Notes: generated by a model not told the origin, from the sequence alone. A stretch of DNA of 64,000 nt from Pandoraea aquatica (GCF_902459565.1 NZ_CABPSN010000002.1:310001-374000); one strand, 5' to 3'. Positions 36,062-46,842 are shown, counted from the first letter of the stretch. Translations and numbers: made by a program.

Positions 36062-37477
36062 ATGAACGCCGTAGTCGATTCGAAATTCTCCGATTTCCAC
36101 GTTGCCGATATCAATCTGGCGGCATGGGGCCGTAAAGAGCTGACCATTGCCGAGAGCGAAATGCCCGGTCTGGTCGCCACGCGCGCCGAATTCAAGGCCA
36201 GCCAGCCGCTCAAGGGCGCGCGCATTGCCGGCTCGCTGCACATGACCATCCAGACGGGCGTGCTCATCGAGACGCTGACCGCGCTGGGCGCCGAAGTCCG
36301 CTGGGCTTCGTGCAACATCTTCTCGACGCAGGATCACGCCGCCGCCGCCATCGCGGCTGCCGGCATTCCGGTGTTCGCGTTCAAGGGCGAGTCGCTCGAC
36401 GAGTACTGGGAATACAGCCACCGCATCTTCGAATGGCCGAACGGCGAGTTCGCCAACATGATTCTCGACGACGGCGGCGACGCCACCCTGCTGCTGATTC
36501 TGGGCAGCAAGGCCGAGAAGGATCTGTCGGTCGTGGCTAACCCGACCAACGAAGAAGAAGTCGCGTTGTACGCCGCCATCAAGCGTCACATCGAAATCGA
36601 TCCGCAGTGGTACAGCAAGCGCCTGTCGCAGATCAAGGGCGTGACCGAAGAGACCACCACCGGCGTGCACCGTCTGTACCAGATGGAAAAGGACGGCACG
36701 CTGCCGTTCCCGGCCATCAACGTGAACGATTCGGTGACCAAGTCGAAGTTCGACAACCTGTACGGCTGCCGTGAGTCGCTGGTCGATGGTATCAAGCGTG
36801 CTACCGACGTGATGATCGCGGGCAAGATCGCGCTCGTGGCCGGTTACGGTGACGTGGGCAAGGGCTGCGCACAAAGCCTGCGCGGTCTGGGCGCGACGGT
36901 GTGGGTCACGGAAATCGACCCGATCTGCGCACTGCAAGCCGCCATGGAAGGCTACCGCGTCGTGACGATGGAATACGCGGCCGACAAGGCCGACATCTTC
37001 GTGACGGCAACGGGCAACTTCCACGTGATCGATCACGACCACATGGCCGCGATGAAGCATCAGGCCATCGTCTGCAACATCGGTCACTTCGACTCGGAAA
37101 TCAACGTGGCGTCGACCCGCAAGTACGAGTGGGAAAACATCAAGCCGCAAGTCGATCACATCATCTTCCCGGACGGCAAGCGCATCATTCTGCTGGCCGA
37201 AGGCCGCCTCGTGAACCTCGGTTGCGCCACGGGTCACCCGTCGTTCGTGATGAGCAACTCGTTCACGAACCAGACGCTCGCCCAGATCGAACTGTTCGTG
37301 CACGGTGCCAAGTACAAGAACAGCGTGTACGTGCTGCCGAAGCATCTGGACGAGAAGGTCGCACGTCTGCACCTGGGCCGCATCGGTGCCGAGCTGACCG
37401 TGCTGAGCGACGATCAGGCGAAGTACATCAGCGTCGACAAGAACGGTCCGTTCAAGCCTTCGCACTACCGTTATTGA
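36062..37477 (+). CDS. ahcY: S-adenosylhomocysteine hydrolase
   Basis: 471 residues. It splits SAH into adenosine and homocysteine, using tightly bound NAD. Marks: [40 protein letters not shown], the NAD-binding [12 protein letters not shown] and the C-terminal [15 protein letters not shown]. The ATG at 36062 has AGGAGG four bases upstream; a GTG at 36059 is too close to that site. It is controlled by the riboswitch just upstream. Confidence 0.97.
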   Translation: MNAVVDSKFSDFHVADINLAAWGRKELTIAESEMPGLVATRAEFKASQPLKGARIAGSLHMTIQTGVLIETLTALGAEVRWASCNIFSTQDHAAAAIAAAGIPVFAFKGESLDEYWEYSHRIFEWPNGEFANMILDDGGDATLLLILGSKAEKDLSVVANPTNEEEVALYAAIKRHIEIDPQWYSKRLSQIKGVTEETTTGVHRLYQMEKDGTLPFPAINVNDSVTKSKFDNLYGCRESLVDGIKRATDVMIAGKIALVAGYGDVGKGCAQSLRGLGATVWVTEIDPICALQAAMEGYRVVTMEYAADKADIFVTATGNFHVIDHDHMAAMKHQAIVCNIGHFDSEINVASTRKYEWENIKPQVDHIIFPDGKRIILLAEGRLVNLGCATGHPSFVMSNSFTNQTLAQIELFVHGAKYKNSVYVLPKHLDEKVARLHLGRIGAELTVLSDDQAKYISVDKNGPFKPSHYRY

Positions 37478-37663
37478 TGTGCCGCGCCGCTTGGTCGCCG
37501 ATGTCCCGCACGGAGGAGTGCGAGGCACCGGCGCAGAGCGGCGCGTGGTCTGAGTAGTATTGAGTGGTATGGATGGAAGGGCGGTGCGACGGCGTCAGTT
37601 GCCGTTGCGCTTGCCCCGGATACCTCTGCATTACCCGCTTTTGCTGTTCCTGAATTTTCCACC

Positions 37664-37694
37664 GCCGGTGCTGGCATGACTGCCGTGCACCGGC
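37664..37694 (+). terminator. Hairpin between ahcY and the small membrane protein gene
   Basis: Stem GCCGGTGC / GCACCGGC (37664-37671 with 37687-37694) followed by AAGTTTTACGG. It could be a weak terminator or a 5' structure for the next gene. Confidence 0.4.
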
Positions 37695-37713
37695 AAGTTT
37701 TACGGAGCTTGCC

Positions 37714-38070
37714 ATGCGTCTGCTGCTGATTTGGCTCATCAATGCCATCGCGCTTCTCGTTTTGCCGTACATCGTGTCGGGCGTTCAGCTCAAGGGCATC
37801 GGCACGGCGCTGATCGTTGCGGTCGTGCTCGGCCTGATCAACGCGTTCCTGCGCCCGCTGCTCGTCGTGCTCACGCTGCCGGTCACGGTGGTGACGCTGG
37901 GCCTGTTCATCTTCGTCATCAACGCACTGTTGTTCTGGCTGGCCTCACATGTGGTCAAGGGCTTCGAAGTCTCCGGCTTCTGGGCGGCGCTCTTCGGCTC
38001 GCTGCTGTACAGCCTGATTTCGTGGATTCTCTCGGCGCTGGTGTTCGGCGATCGCGTCTCCAACGTGTAA
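37714..38070 (+). CDS. Small four-helix membrane protein, 'phage holin' DUF360-like family
   Basis: 118 residues, four hydrophobic segments, ending in SWILSALVFGD. The LPYIVSGVQLKGIGTALIVAVVLGLINAFLRPLLVVLTLPVTVVTLGLFIFVINALLFWLASHVVKGFEV pattern matches a widespread family often labelled phage holin. No phage gene is near, so I do not read it as a phage remnant. Function unknown. It lies between ahcY and tlyA, probably in a run with tlyA and metF. Confidence 0.8.
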   Translation: MRLLLIWLINAIALLVLPYIVSGVQLKGIGTALIVAVVLGLINAFLRPLLVVLTLPVTVVTLGLFIFVINALLFWLASHVVKGFEVSGFWAALFGSLLYSLISWILSALVFGDRVSNV

Positions 38071-38117
38071 GTGTCGACGGCCATCCGTCGACGGTTCTTT
38101 GCAGGAAATCCGTAGTC

Positions 38118-38933
38118 ATGTCGCAAGCTCTTCGTGCCGATCAGGCCCTCGTCTCCCGAGGGCTGGCGGCGTCGCGCACCGTTGCTCAACGTCTGATCGA
38201 TGCCGGACGCGTGTATTACGCCGGCACCGAGACGGCGCTCAAGAAAGCCAGTCAGCCAGTGGCGAGCGACGAGGAACTGGAAGTGCGTGCGGCAGCGGAC
38301 GGATTGCCGGACGAGGACCGTTACGTGTCGCGCGGCGGCCTCAAGCTGGCCGGTGCACTCGCCACGACGGGACTCGACATGACGGGCCGCGTGGTGCTCG
38401 ACGTCGGCCTGTCGACCGGTGGCTTCGCGGACTGCCTGTTGCAGGCGGGCGCGGCGCAGATCGTCGGCGTCGACGTGGGGCACGGACAACTGCATCCGCG
38501 TTTGATGGGCGAGCCACGGCTCGCGTCGCTCGAAGGGATCAATGCGCGGCATCTGTCGCGCGAAATGCTCGATGAGCGTTTGGCGGAAGCGGCAATGGAC
38601 GGCGGACTGAACGCCGTACCCGAGGCAGGCTTCGATCTGATCGTGGGCGATGTGTCGTTCATCTCGCTCACGCTGGTGCTGCCCGCCGTGACCCCGCTGC
38701 TCGCGCCGGGGGGCGACCTGCTGATGCTGGTGAAGCCGCAATTCGAAGTGGGACGGGAGCACATCGCACGCGGTGGCCTCGTGAAAGACACCGCGCAGTA
38801 CGCGCAAGTGGAGACAAAAATCCGCACCGCCTGTGACGCGCTCGGACTGACGGTGGCCGCATGGCTCGACAGTCCCATCGCCGGCGGCGACGGCAACCGG
38901 GAGTTCTTCGTGCACGCCAGGCGTGCGGCATGA
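38118..38933 (+). CDS. tlyA: TlyA-family rRNA 2'-O-methyltransferase
   Basis: 271 residues. An N-terminal S4 RNA-binding domain (RADQALVSRGLAASRTVAQRLIDAGRVYYAG) is followed by an FtsJ-like SAM-binding domain (VVLDVGLSTGGFADCLLQAGAAQIVGVDVG, GDVSFISLTLVLPA, LVKPQFEVG). TlyA proteins methylate ribosomal RNA riboses; the older name is hemolysin A. The stop overlaps a possible upstream metF start. Confidence 0.9.
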   Translation: MSQALRADQALVSRGLAASRTVAQRLIDAGRVYYAGTETALKKASQPVASDEELEVRAAADGLPDEDRYVSRGGLKLAGALATTGLDMTGRVVLDVGLSTGGFADCLLQAGAAQIVGVDVGHGQLHPRLMGEPRLASLEGINARHLSREMLDERLAEAAMDGGLNAVPEAGFDLIVGDVSFISLTLVLPAVTPLLAPGGDLLMLVKPQFEVGREHIARGGLVKDTAQYAQVETKIRTACDALGLTVAAWLDSPIAGGDGNREFFVHARRAA

Positions 38934-38959
38934 ACGGCACCCACGATAACAAGACGATC

Positions 38960-39790
38960 ATGACGCAACCTTCCTTCAGTTTCGAATTCTTCCCGCCCAA
39001 GACCGCCGACGGCGCCGAGAAGCTGCGCGCGACGCGTGAGCAACTGTTTCCGCTCGGCCCGAAGTTCGTTTCGGTGACGTTCGGCGCGGGCGGCTCGACC
39101 CAGCAGGGCACGCTCGACACCGTCATCGAGATCCAGCGCGAAGGCGTGGACGCCGCACCGCACTTGTCGTGCGTCGGCTCGACCCGCGACAACATCCGCG
39201 ACATTCTCACGACGTACCGCAATAACGGCATCCGTCACATCGTGGCGCTGCGCGGTGACCTGCCGTCGGGCATGGGCGAGATCGGCGAGTTTCGCTACGC
39301 GTCCGAGCTGGTCGAGTTCATTCGTGCCGAGACGGGCGACTGGTTCCACATCGAAGTCGCGGCTTACCCCGAATACCATCCGCAGGCGAAGTCGCCGCGT
39401 CACGATCTGGAACACTTCGCCAACAAGGTGAAGGCAGGCGCGAACGCAGCCATCACCCAGTACTTCTTCAATGCGGACGCCTACTTCCGCTTTGTCGACG
39501 ACGTCGCTCGCCTCGGCGTGGACGTGCCGATCGTGCCGGGCATCATGCCGATCACGAACTACTCGCAGATGATGCGGTTCTCGGAAATGTGCGGTGCGGA
39601 AGTGCCGCGCTGGATTGCCAAGCGGTTGGAAGGCTTTGGCGACGACCGCGAAGCGATCCGCGCCTTCGGTCTCGATGTCGTGTCGGCCCTGTGCGAGCGA
39701 CTGCTCAAGGAGGGCGCGCCGGGCCTGCACTTCTATACGCTCAACGCGGCGGCAGCGACCAAAGCCATGTGGCAGCGCCTCGGCCTGTGA
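38960..39790 (+). CDS. metF: Methylenetetrahydrofolate reductase
   Basis: 276 residues. MetF reduces 5,10-methylene-THF to 5-methyl-THF for methionine synthesis, using FAD. Marks: SFEFFPPKTADGAEKL, VSVTFGAGGSTQQGTLDTV, RHIVALRGDLPSG and KAGANAAITQYFFNADAYFRFVDDV. The start at 38960 (MTQPSFSFEFF) is the family start; an ATG at 38930 overlaps tlyA by ATGA and would add 10 residues. Confidence 0.95.
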   Translation: MTQPSFSFEFFPPKTADGAEKLRATREQLFPLGPKFVSVTFGAGGSTQQGTLDTVIEIQREGVDAAPHLSCVGSTRDNIRDILTTYRNNGIRHIVALRGDLPSGMGEIGEFRYASELVEFIRAETGDWFHIEVAAYPEYHPQAKSPRHDLEHFANKVKAGANAAITQYFFNADAYFRFVDDVARLGVDVPIVPGIMPITNYSQMMRFSEMCGAEVPRWIAKRLEGFGDDREAIRAFGLDVVSALCERLLKEGAPGLHFYTLNAAAATKAMWQRLGL

Positions 39791-39918
39791 GGCGCGGCCG
39801 GGCGGGGCGCGCAATGTTTGCTGCCTGATGAGCGCTCAGGAAGTCAATCCAAATCAATATTGGGCGATTTCCTAATCAAAAACGCCACAAATGGGCAATT
39901 TAGTAGGGATTTGGCGTG

Positions 39919-39947
39919 TTGTTCCGTAGGTGAAGGTTAAGTAATAT
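39919..39947 (+). promoter_or_regulatory. Candidate sigma-70 promoter for dppA
   Basis: TTGTTC (39919-39924), 17-bp spacer, TAATAT (39942-39947), in a locally AT-rich stretch 59 bp before the dppA start. Confidence 0.5.
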
Positions 39948-40005
39948 CCCTCGTGGGCTCGGCGGCTGATCGTCGCCGGGCGTCAACTCAAAATACGAGG
40001 AGCCT

Positions 40006-41646
40006 ATGAAACAGACTCACACCCTGCGTTTGCTGTTGGCTGCAACCGTGCTCGCCGGAGCGGCAGTGATCCCGCCCGCGGCAGCCGTCGAGCTCCCGAA
40101 CAAGACTCTCGTCTACTGCTCCGAGGGCAGCCCCGCCGGTTTCGATCCGGGACAACTGACCACCGGCACCGACTTCGATCCCGCCGACGCGATCTACAAC
40201 CGCCTCGTTGCCTTCGTACCGGGCGAGACGGGCACGATGCCGTCGCTGGCCGAGAAGTGGGACATCTCGCCGGACAACAAGATCTACACCTTCCACCTGC
40301 GCAAGGGTGTGAAGTTCCATACCACCGACTACTTCAAGCCCACGCGCGACTTCAACGCCGAAGACGTGAAGTTCACGTTCGACCGCATGGGCGACCGTGA
40401 GATGCCGTTCCGCAAGGCCTACCCGGCGGAATTCCCGTACTACGTGGACATGGGCTTGCAGGCGGACATCGAACGCATTGAGGTCGTCGATCCGTACACC
40501 GTGCGCTTCGTGCTCAAGAAGGTCGACGCCCCGTTCATCCAGAACCTGGCCATGTCGTTCGCGTCGATCCTCTCGAAGGAATACGCAGACAAGCTGATGG
40601 CCGCGAACAACCCGCGCGACATCGCGCTCAAGCCGGTCGGCACCGGCCCGTTCATCTTCCGCAGCTACACGAAGGACGCCACGCTGCGTCTGGACGGCAA
40701 CAAGGAGTACTGGAACACGAACCTGCCGCCGAAGGTGGGCAAGCTGGTGTTCGCCATCACGACGGACGCCAACGTGCGTATCCAGAAGCTCAAGCGCAAC
40801 GAATGCCAGGTCGTGACGTATCCGCGTCCGGCAGACGTCGATGCGCTCAAGGCCGACATCCAGGCGCAGGGCAAGGCATCGAAGATCAAGATGCCGGATC
40901 AGGTGGGCTTCAACCTCGGCTACGTGGCGTACAACGTCAAGAAGGCACCGCTCGATCGCGTGGAAGTGCGTCAGGCGCTCGACATGGCGATCAACAAGAA
41001 GGCGATCCTCCAGTCCGTGTACGGCTCGGCCGGCCAGTTGTCGAACGGTGCACCGATGCCGCCGACGCAATGGTCCTACGACAAGAACATCAAGTCGGCC
41101 AGCTACGATCCCGAGAAGGCCAAGACCCTGCTCGACAAGGCGGGCGTGAAGGGTATCGAGATCACGCTGTGGGCCATGCCGGTGCAGCGTCCGTACAACC
41201 CGAACGGCAAGCTGATGGCCGAGATGATTCAGGCCGACTGGGCCAAGATTGGCGTGAAGGCGAACATCGTGACGTACGAATGGGGTGAGTACATCAAGCG
41301 TGCCAAGGCTGGCGAACACGATGCCATGCTCATTGGCTGGACCGGCGACAACGGCGATCCGGACAACTGGCTCGGCGTGCTGCTCGGCTGCGACTCGATG
41401 AACGGCAACAATTTCTCGAAGTGGTGCTACAAGCCGTTCGACGATCTCATCAAGCAGGCGCGTCAGACGACCGACGTCAAGGAGCGCACCAAGCTCTACA
41501 CGCAGGCGCAGGACATCTTCGCGCAGCAACTGCCGTTCTCGCCCATCGCGCACTCGACGCAGTACAAGCCGATGGCCACGAACGTGAAGGGCTTCAAGCT
41601 CAGCCCGTTCAGCCGTAACAGCTTTGCCGGCGTGTCACTCGACTAA
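40006..41646 (+). CDS. dppA: Dipeptide ABC transporter substrate-binding protein
   Basis: 546 residues. A signal peptide (MKQTHTLRLLLAATVLAGAAVIP..AAA, about 27 residues), then the SBP family 5 fold: LVYCSEGSPAGFDPGQLTTGTDFDPADAIYNRL, LAEKWDISPDNKIYTFHLRKGVKFH and WTGDNGDPDNWLGVLLGC. It binds dipeptides or related peptides in the periplasm. CGAGGAG precedes the ATG. A strong hairpin separates it from dppB. Confidence 0.9.
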   Translation: MKQTHTLRLLLAATVLAGAAVIPPAAAVELPNKTLVYCSEGSPAGFDPGQLTTGTDFDPADAIYNRLVAFVPGETGTMPSLAEKWDISPDNKIYTFHLRKGVKFHTTDYFKPTRDFNAEDVKFTFDRMGDREMPFRKAYPAEFPYYVDMGLQADIERIEVVDPYTVRFVLKKVDAPFIQNLAMSFASILSKEYADKLMAANNPRDIALKPVGTGPFIFRSYTKDATLRLDGNKEYWNTNLPPKVGKLVFAITTDANVRIQKLKRNECQVVTYPRPADVDALKADIQAQGKASKIKMPDQVGFNLGYVAYNVKKAPLDRVEVRQALDMAINKKAILQSVYGSAGQLSNGAPMPPTQWSYDKNIKSASYDPEKAKTLLDKAGVKGIEITLWAMPVQRPYNPNGKLMAEMIQADWAKIGVKANIVTYEWGEYIKRAKAGEHDAMLIGWTGDNGDPDNWLGVLLGCDSMNGNNFSKWCYKPFDDLIKQARQTTDVKERTKLYTQAQDIFAQQLPFSPIAHSTQYKPMATNVKGFKLSPFSRNSFAGVSLD

Positions 41647-41679
41647 GCCGGATGACGTTTTAACGACAAGAAGAAAGCG

Positions 41680-41710
41680 AACTGGCCCGGCCGCCGCGCC
41701 CGGGCCAGTT
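41680..41710 (+). terminator. Intercistronic hairpin between dppA and dppB
   Basis: Perfect 11-bp stem AACTGGCCCGG / CCGGGCCAGTT (41680-41690 with 41700-41710). No T-run. It probably gives partial termination or 3' protection so that the binding protein is made in excess over the membrane parts. Confidence 0.7.
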
Positions 41711-41825
41711 TGCAGCACCCGGACAGAAGATCGTCCACGACTGACAAGATTGACTAACGCGGCAATGCGCCACTTGTCCCTGCGCCGGGGACCGGCGGCG
41801 CGCGACGCCCCCACGGAACATTCCT

Positions 41826-42830
41826 ATGCTGAGATTCGTCCTGAGACGACTAGGCATGGTGATCCCGACGTTCATCGGCATCACCGTCCTCGCGTTCGCG
41901 CTCATTCACCTCATTCCTGGCGATCCGATCGAAGTGCTGGTGGGCGAGCGCAATCTCGATCCCGTCATGCACGCCGAAGCGATGAAGCGGCTCGGACTCG
42001 ACCAGCCGCTCACCACGCAGTATTTCGTCTATCTGAAGCACGCCGCACAGGGTGACCTCGGTCGCTCCATCGTCACCAACGAAGGCGTGCTGCACGAGTT
42101 CTTCGCCCGCTTCCCGGCCACGCTGGAACTGGCCCTCTGCGCGATGATCTTCGCGCTCGCCGTCGGTTTGCCGGCAGGCGTTGCCGCTTCGCTGCGGCGC
42201 GGGAAGATGCTCGACCACACCACCATGGGGGCTGCGCTCACCGGCTACTCCATGCCGATCTTCTGGTGGGGGCTGCTGCTCATCATGCTGTTCTCCGTAG
42301 ATCTGCAATGGACCCCCGTATCGGGGCGCATCGGCGTGGAATACGACGTACCGAGCGTGACCGGCTTCATGCTCATCGACACCTTGCTCTCGGGAGACGA
42401 GGGCGCGTTCGGCTCGGCGGTCAGCCACCTGATTCTGCCCACCATCGTGCTCGGCACCGTGCCGCTCGCGGTGATCGCTCGCATGACGCGCTCCGCGATG
42501 CTCGAAGTGCTGCGTGAAGACTACATTCGCACGGCGCGCGCGAAGGGGTTGTCGCCGTGGCGCGTGATCGTCGTGCATGCGCTGCGCAATGCGCTGATTC
42601 CCGTCATCACGGTGATCGGGCTGCAAGTCGGCACGCTGCTCGCGGGTGCGGTGCTGACCGAGAACGTCTTCTCGTGGCCCGGCATCGGTAAGTGGCTGAT
42701 CGATGCGATTCTCCGACGCGACTATCCGGTAGTGCAGGGCGGCATTCTGCTCATCGCGACGGGCGTGATTCTGGTCAACCTGCTGGTCGACGTGCTCTAC
42801 GGCGTCGTCAACCCGCGCATCCGGCACTGA
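41826..42830 (+). CDS. dppB: Dipeptide ABC transporter permease DppB
   Basis: 334 residues, six membrane segments. MLRFVLRRLGMVIPTFIGITVLAFALIHLIPGDPIEVLVG is the typical DppB/OppB start; the EAA loop is DYIRTARAKGLSPWRVIVVHALRNALIPVITVIG. Forms the channel with DppC. Confidence 0.93.
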   Translation: MLRFVLRRLGMVIPTFIGITVLAFALIHLIPGDPIEVLVGERNLDPVMHAEAMKRLGLDQPLTTQYFVYLKHAAQGDLGRSIVTNEGVLHEFFARFPATLELALCAMIFALAVGLPAGVAASLRRGKMLDHTTMGAALTGYSMPIFWWGLLLIMLFSVDLQWTPVSGRIGVEYDVPSVTGFMLIDTLLSGDEGAFGSAVSHLILPTIVLGTVPLAVIARMTRSAMLEVLREDYIRTARAKGLSPWRVIVVHALRNALIPVITVIGLQVGTLLAGAVLTENVFSWPGIGKWLIDAILRRDYPVVQGGILLIATGVILVNLLVDVLYGVVNPRIRH

Positions 42831-42841
42831 GGAGGTCAACA

Positions 42842-43762
42842 ATGAGTGACACGCCTGCTACGCTGCCGCCTCCCGCCGCCGTCACGGCCACGCCGCGCGC
42901 GCGCCTGATCCGGGAGTTCCTGCGCAGCTTTACCGCTAACCGTGGCGCAACCGTCGCGGCCATCATCCTGTTGCTGATGTTCGCGGCTGCGCTGTTTGCG
43001 CCGTTCATCGCCCCGCACAGTCCCATCGAGCAATACCGCGACTTCGTGAAGATTCCGCCGGCATGGTTCGAGGGTGGCAACACGCGCTTTCTGCTCGGCA
43101 CTGACGAGGCCGGACGCGACATTCTTTCGCGTCTGATTCACGGCGCGCGCCTGTCGTTCTGGATCGGTCTGTCGTCGGTAGTGCTTTCGCTGATTCCCGG
43201 CATTCTGCTCGGGCTGCTGGCGGCGTTTTTCCCGCGCTGGCTCGACACGCCGATCATGCGTCTGATGGACATGATGATGGCGCTGCCGTCGCTGCTGCTG
43301 GCGGTGGCTGTGGTGGCCGTCATCGGCCCGGGTCTGGCCAATACGACCATCGCCATTGCGATCGTAACGTTGCCGGCGTACGTGCGTCTGACGCGCGCGG
43401 CGGCCATCGGCGAGTTGCAGCGTGAATACGTCGTTGCTTCGCGCATGGCCGGGGCGGGCACGCTGCGCCTGATGTTCTCGACGGTGCTGCCGAACTGCGC
43501 GGCACCGCTCATCGTGCAGGCGACGCTGAGCTTCTCGGTGGCCATTCTCGACGCGGCGGCGCTCGGCTTTCTCGGCCTTGGCGTGCAGCCCCCGCTCGCG
43601 GAGTGGGGCTCGATGCTCGCGTCCGCACGCGACTATATGGAAAGTGCCTGGTGGATTGTGACGCTGCCGGGACTCGCGATCGTCATCTCGGTCCTTGCCA
43701 TCAACCTGGTCGGCGACGGCCTGCGCGATGCCCTCGACCCCAAACTGAAACGCATCGCATGA
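42842..43762 (+). CDS. dppC: Dipeptide ABC transporter permease DppC
   Basis: 306 residues. [36 protein letters not shown] and [28 protein letters not shown] are DppC hallmarks; the EAA loop is [39 protein letters not shown] lies just before the ATG. The stop overlaps dppD (ATGA). Confidence 0.93.
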   Translation: MSDTPATLPPPAAVTATPRARLIREFLRSFTANRGATVAAIILLLMFAAALFAPFIAPHSPIEQYRDFVKIPPAWFEGGNTRFLLGTDEAGRDILSRLIHGARLSFWIGLSSVVLSLIPGILLGLLAAFFPRWLDTPIMRLMDMMMALPSLLLAVAVVAVIGPGLANTTIAIAIVTLPAYVRLTRAAAIGELQREYVVASRMAGAGTLRLMFSTVLPNCAAPLIVQATLSFSVAILDAAALGFLGLGVQPPLAEWGSMLASARDYMESAWWIVTLPGLAIVISVLAINLVGDGLRDALDPKLKRIA

Positions 43763-44772
43763 GCCTGCTCTCCATTCGAAATCTATCGGTCGACTTCGAC
43801 GGCGCACGTGCTGTCGACGCCATCGACCTCGACGTCGGCCAGGGCGAGATCCTTGGCGTGGTCGGCGAATCCGGCTCCGGCAAGAGTGTGACGATGCTCG
43901 CGCTCATGGGCCTTATCGACGCGCCCGGTCACGTCACCGCCGATGAAGTCCGATTCGACGGACGCGACTTGCTCCACGCGTCCAAACGCGAGCGTCGCAA
44001 TATCGTCGGGCGTGACGTCTCGATGATCTTTCAGGACGCGCTCACCAGTCTGAACCCGAGCTTCACCATCGGCTATCAGATCGGCGAGGTGCTGCGCCGT
44101 CACATGGGATTGCGCGGGCGGGCGCTGCGTGAGCGGATCGTCGAGCTGCTGGAGCAGGTCGAGATTCCCGACGCCGCCAACCGGCTCGGTGCCTATCCGC
44201 ACCAGTTGTCGGGCGGGATGAACCAGCGCGTCATGATCGCCATGGCGATTGCGTGCCGTCCTAAACTGCTGATCGCCGACGAGCCGACGACCGCACTGGA
44301 CGTCACCATTCAGGCCCAGATCATGGCCTTGCTGCTGCAACTGCAGAAGGACTATGGCATGTCGCTCGTGCTGATTTCCCACGATCTCGCGGTCGTGGCG
44401 GAAGTCGCGCACAAGGTGGCCGTCATGTATGCCGGGCAGGTCATCGAAGTCCAGCAGGTGCCGGCGCTGTTCGACGCGCCGCATCACCCTTACACGGAGG
44501 CGCTGCTCTCGGCGATTCCGGAGCACAACCGGGGTGTGCGCCGATTGCACACGCTGCCGGGCGTGGTGCCGGGGCGCGAGGACCGCCCGGCGGGCTGTCT
44601 GTTGTCGCCGCGTTGTCCCTACGCCGACGACCACTGCCGCGAAGTGCAGCCTGCGCTGACGCCCTATGTCGGGCCGGGGGCGGTAGGTTCGCCGATGGTG
44701 CGGTGTTTCAAGCCGTTGCCGCATGGCACGGGTGAAGTGGCGATGGGACAGTCGACGGGAGGGGCGCAATGA
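43759..44772 (+). CDS. dppD: Dipeptide ABC transporter ATPase DppD
   Basis: 337 residues. Walker A GESGSGKS, signature [16 protein letters not shown], Walker [13 protein letters not shown]. The C-terminal Cys-rich region ([20 protein letters not shown]) is the oligopeptide-transporter extension. Overlaps dppF by ATGA. Confidence 0.93.
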   Translation: MSLLSIRNLSVDFDGARAVDAIDLDVGQGEILGVVGESGSGKSVTMLALMGLIDAPGHVTADEVRFDGRDLLHASKRERRNIVGRDVSMIFQDALTSLNPSFTIGYQIGEVLRRHMGLRGRALRERIVELLEQVEIPDAANRLGAYPHQLSGGMNQRVMIAMAIACRPKLLIADEPTTALDVTIQAQIMALLLQLQKDYGMSLVLISHDLAVVAEVAHKVAVMYAGQVIEVQQVPALFDAPHHPYTEALLSAIPEHNRGVRRLHTLPGVVPGREDRPAGCLLSPRCPYADDHCREVQPALTPYVGPGAVGSPMVRCFKPLPHGTGEVAMGQSTGGAQ

Positions 44773-45797
44773 GCGAAACGGTATTTGCGACGCCTCCGGC
44801 CAGTCCGCAGGCAGGTGCGCCAGATGACCGCGTGGTGCTGGCCGCGCAGGATCTGACGCGTTTTTACACGGTCAACCGCGGGTTGCTGAGGGGGCAGGCG
44901 AGCGTCAAGGCGCTTAACGGCGTGTCGTTCGAACTGAAAGCGGGGCGCACGCTGGCTGTGGTCGGCGAGTCCGGGTGCGGCAAATCGACGCTGGCGCGGG
45001 TGCTGACGTTGATCGAGACGCCCACGTCCGGCAGACTCTTCGTCGATGCGACGGAGACCACGACGGCATCGGCGGGCGAGCTGGCACCGCTGCGCACGCG
45101 CATCCAGATGGTGTTCCAGAACCCGTACGCGTCGCTCAACCCGCGCAAGACGGTGGGACAGGCGCTCGACGAGCCGCTGGCGATCAACACGTCGCTCAGC
45201 CGCGCCGAGCGGGGCGAGAAGATCGCTGCGATGATGCGCACCGTCGGCCTGCGTCCGGAGCATGTGGCGCGTTATCCGCACATGTTCTCGGGCGGTCAGC
45301 GCCAGCGGGTGGCGATTGCCCGGGCGATGATCCTGTCGCCGGCCATTGTGGTTGCCGACGAGCCGGTTTCGGCCCTGGATGTCTCAATTCAGGCACAGAT
45401 CCTGAATCTTTTCATGGATTTGCAGGACCGATACGCGACGAGTTACGTATTCGTGTCGCATAATCTCGCGGTGGTCGAGCATGTGGCCGACGACGTCATG
45501 GTGATGTACCTCGGCCGCGCGGTCGAACACGGTCCCAAGGCCGCCGTGTTCGGCAAGCCGCTGCATCCGTACACGAAGGCATTGATGTCGGCGACGCCGG
45601 CAATCAAGGCGTCGGAGCGGCGTGTGAAGATTCCGCTGATCGGCGAGTTGCCGTCGCCGCTGCGCCCACCGCCGGGGTGTGCGTTTGCGCCGCGCTGTCC
45701 GTATGCCGTCGACCGATGCCGTCAGGAAGTGCCGCAATTGCGAGAGATCGAAGGACGTCGGGTGGCGTGCCATCGGGTCGAAGAGATAGAGGGATAA
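44769..45797 (+). CDS. dppF: Dipeptide ABC transporter ATPase DppF
   Basis: 342 residues. Walker [43 protein letters not shown], signature [15 protein letters not shown], Walker [12 protein letters not shown], and the C-terminal [22 protein letters not shown]ys extension. Last gene of dppABCDF. Confidence 0.93.
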   Translation: MSETVFATPPASPQAGAPDDRVVLAAQDLTRFYTVNRGLLRGQASVKALNGVSFELKAGRTLAVVGESGCGKSTLARVLTLIETPTSGRLFVDATETTTASAGELAPLRTRIQMVFQNPYASLNPRKTVGQALDEPLAINTSLSRAERGEKIAAMMRTVGLRPEHVARYPHMFSGGQRQRVAIARAMILSPAIVVADEPVSALDVSIQAQILNLFMDLQDRYATSYVFVSHNLAVVEHVADDVMVMYLGRAVEHGPKAAVFGKPLHPYTKALMSATPAIKASERRVKIPLIGELPSPLRPPPGCAFAPRCPYAVDRCRQEVPQLREIEGRRVACHRVEEIEG

Positions 45798-45802
45798 CGA
45801 GA

Positions 45803-46795
45803 TTGGGTGGACCACCACGCGCGACGCATGTGCGCCGGGGCGTTGCATTGACCGGCTGGCTGTTGGGTTGCTTGCTGATGACGCTGGCCGTCACGCTGGA
45901 TGCGGCGACGACCGCCGTTCCGCGCGCGGTGGCACCGCGAACGTTCCCGTTGGTGGTCCCCGAGCCCGGCGAACCGCCGCCGGGCGCCAATCTCCCGTTC
46001 TATGAAGCGCGCAAGGGTGACATGACCATCTACGTGATGGGCACGTTGCACGTGGGCAAACCCGACGACTATCCGTTCCGCAAAGTGGTGGTCGATGCGC
46101 TGCGCGTGTCGAAGGTGGTGGCGTTCGAGCTGTCACCCGACGATCTGACGATGTCGCAGGACGACGTCCAGAAATACGGCATGTGCTCGCGCGCCTGCCT
46201 GCCGAGGCTGATCCCTGCGCCGCTCTGGCGCCAGTTGCGCGACCGTCTCAAGGGTAATCCGGCGATGCTCGCCGAGATTCGCCACATGCGTCCGTGGCTG
46301 GCGGCGCTACTCGTCGAGACACTGGATTCGATGGGCGCCGACCTGCAAACCGAGTACGGCACGGAAAACCAGTTGGAGAACATCTATCGCGGCCGCATCG
46401 TCGGTCTCGAGTCGCTGGCCGAGCAGATGGACGCGTTCACCGGTCTGACGGCGGCTCAGCAGAACGAGTTGCTGGCGCAGGAGCTGGTGCTCACGCCGAA
46501 GAAGGCGACGGCGCAGGTGGAGGAATTGCACCGTCTGTGGCGCGCGGGTGATGCCGAGTTGGTGTTCGACTGGTCGCAGAGTAAAGCGCTGCAAGTGCGA
46601 CGCAATGCGACGTTGGCGGATGCCATCGACGAGCGCATTCTCTACTCACGCAACCGTCGTTTTTTGGCGCGGATGCTGTTCCTCGCGGATCCGGGCAAGC
46701 CGGTGTTCGTCGCGGTCGGCACGTTGCATCTGGGCGGCCCGCACGGGGTGCTCCAACTCCTTCGCGAACACGGGTTTTCGGTCGCCCAGCGGTAA
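45803..46795 (+). CDS. TraB/GumN-family protein with signal peptide
   Basis: 330 residues if the TTG at 45803 (AGAGGG nine bases upstream) is used; a GTG at 45830 without a clear ribosome site gives 321. A signal-like stretch (RRGVALTGWLLGCLLMTLAVTLDA) is followed by the family pattern MTIYVMGTLHVGKPDDYPF near the N-terminus and PVFVAVGTLHLGGPHGVLQLLREHGF at the C-terminus, the two GTLH boxes of TraB/GumN proteins, proposed metal-dependent proteases. Exported role unknown. It begins within a few bases of the dppF stop, so it may be co-transcribed. Confidence 0.82.
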   Translation: MGGPPRATHVRRGVALTGWLLGCLLMTLAVTLDAATTAVPRAVAPRTFPLVVPEPGEPPPGANLPFYEARKGDMTIYVMGTLHVGKPDDYPFRKVVVDALRVSKVVAFELSPDDLTMSQDDVQKYGMCSRACLPRLIPAPLWRQLRDRLKGNPAMLAEIRHMRPWLAALLVETLDSMGADLQTEYGTENQLENIYRGRIVGLESLAEQMDAFTGLTAAQQNELLAQELVLTPKKATAQVEELHRLWRAGDAELVFDWSQSKALQVRRNATLADAIDERILYSRNRRFLARMLFLADPGKPVFVAVGTLHLGGPHGVLQLLREHGFSVAQR

Positions 46796-46818
46796 TCCGG
46801 TCGGGACATCTGAAAAAT

Positions 46819-46842
46819 GGGCGATCCGCTTAGGAATCGCCC
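46819..46842 (+). terminator. Hairpin after the GumN-like gene
   Basis: GGGCGATCC (46819-46827) pairs with GGAATCGCCC (46833-46842) with one bulged A; no T-run. Confidence 0.4.

Noticed and set aside
37714-38070. A 'phage holin' label suggesting a prophage remnant
   Set aside because: No other phage gene, no integrase or attachment site; flanked by housekeeping genes in normal operon spacing.
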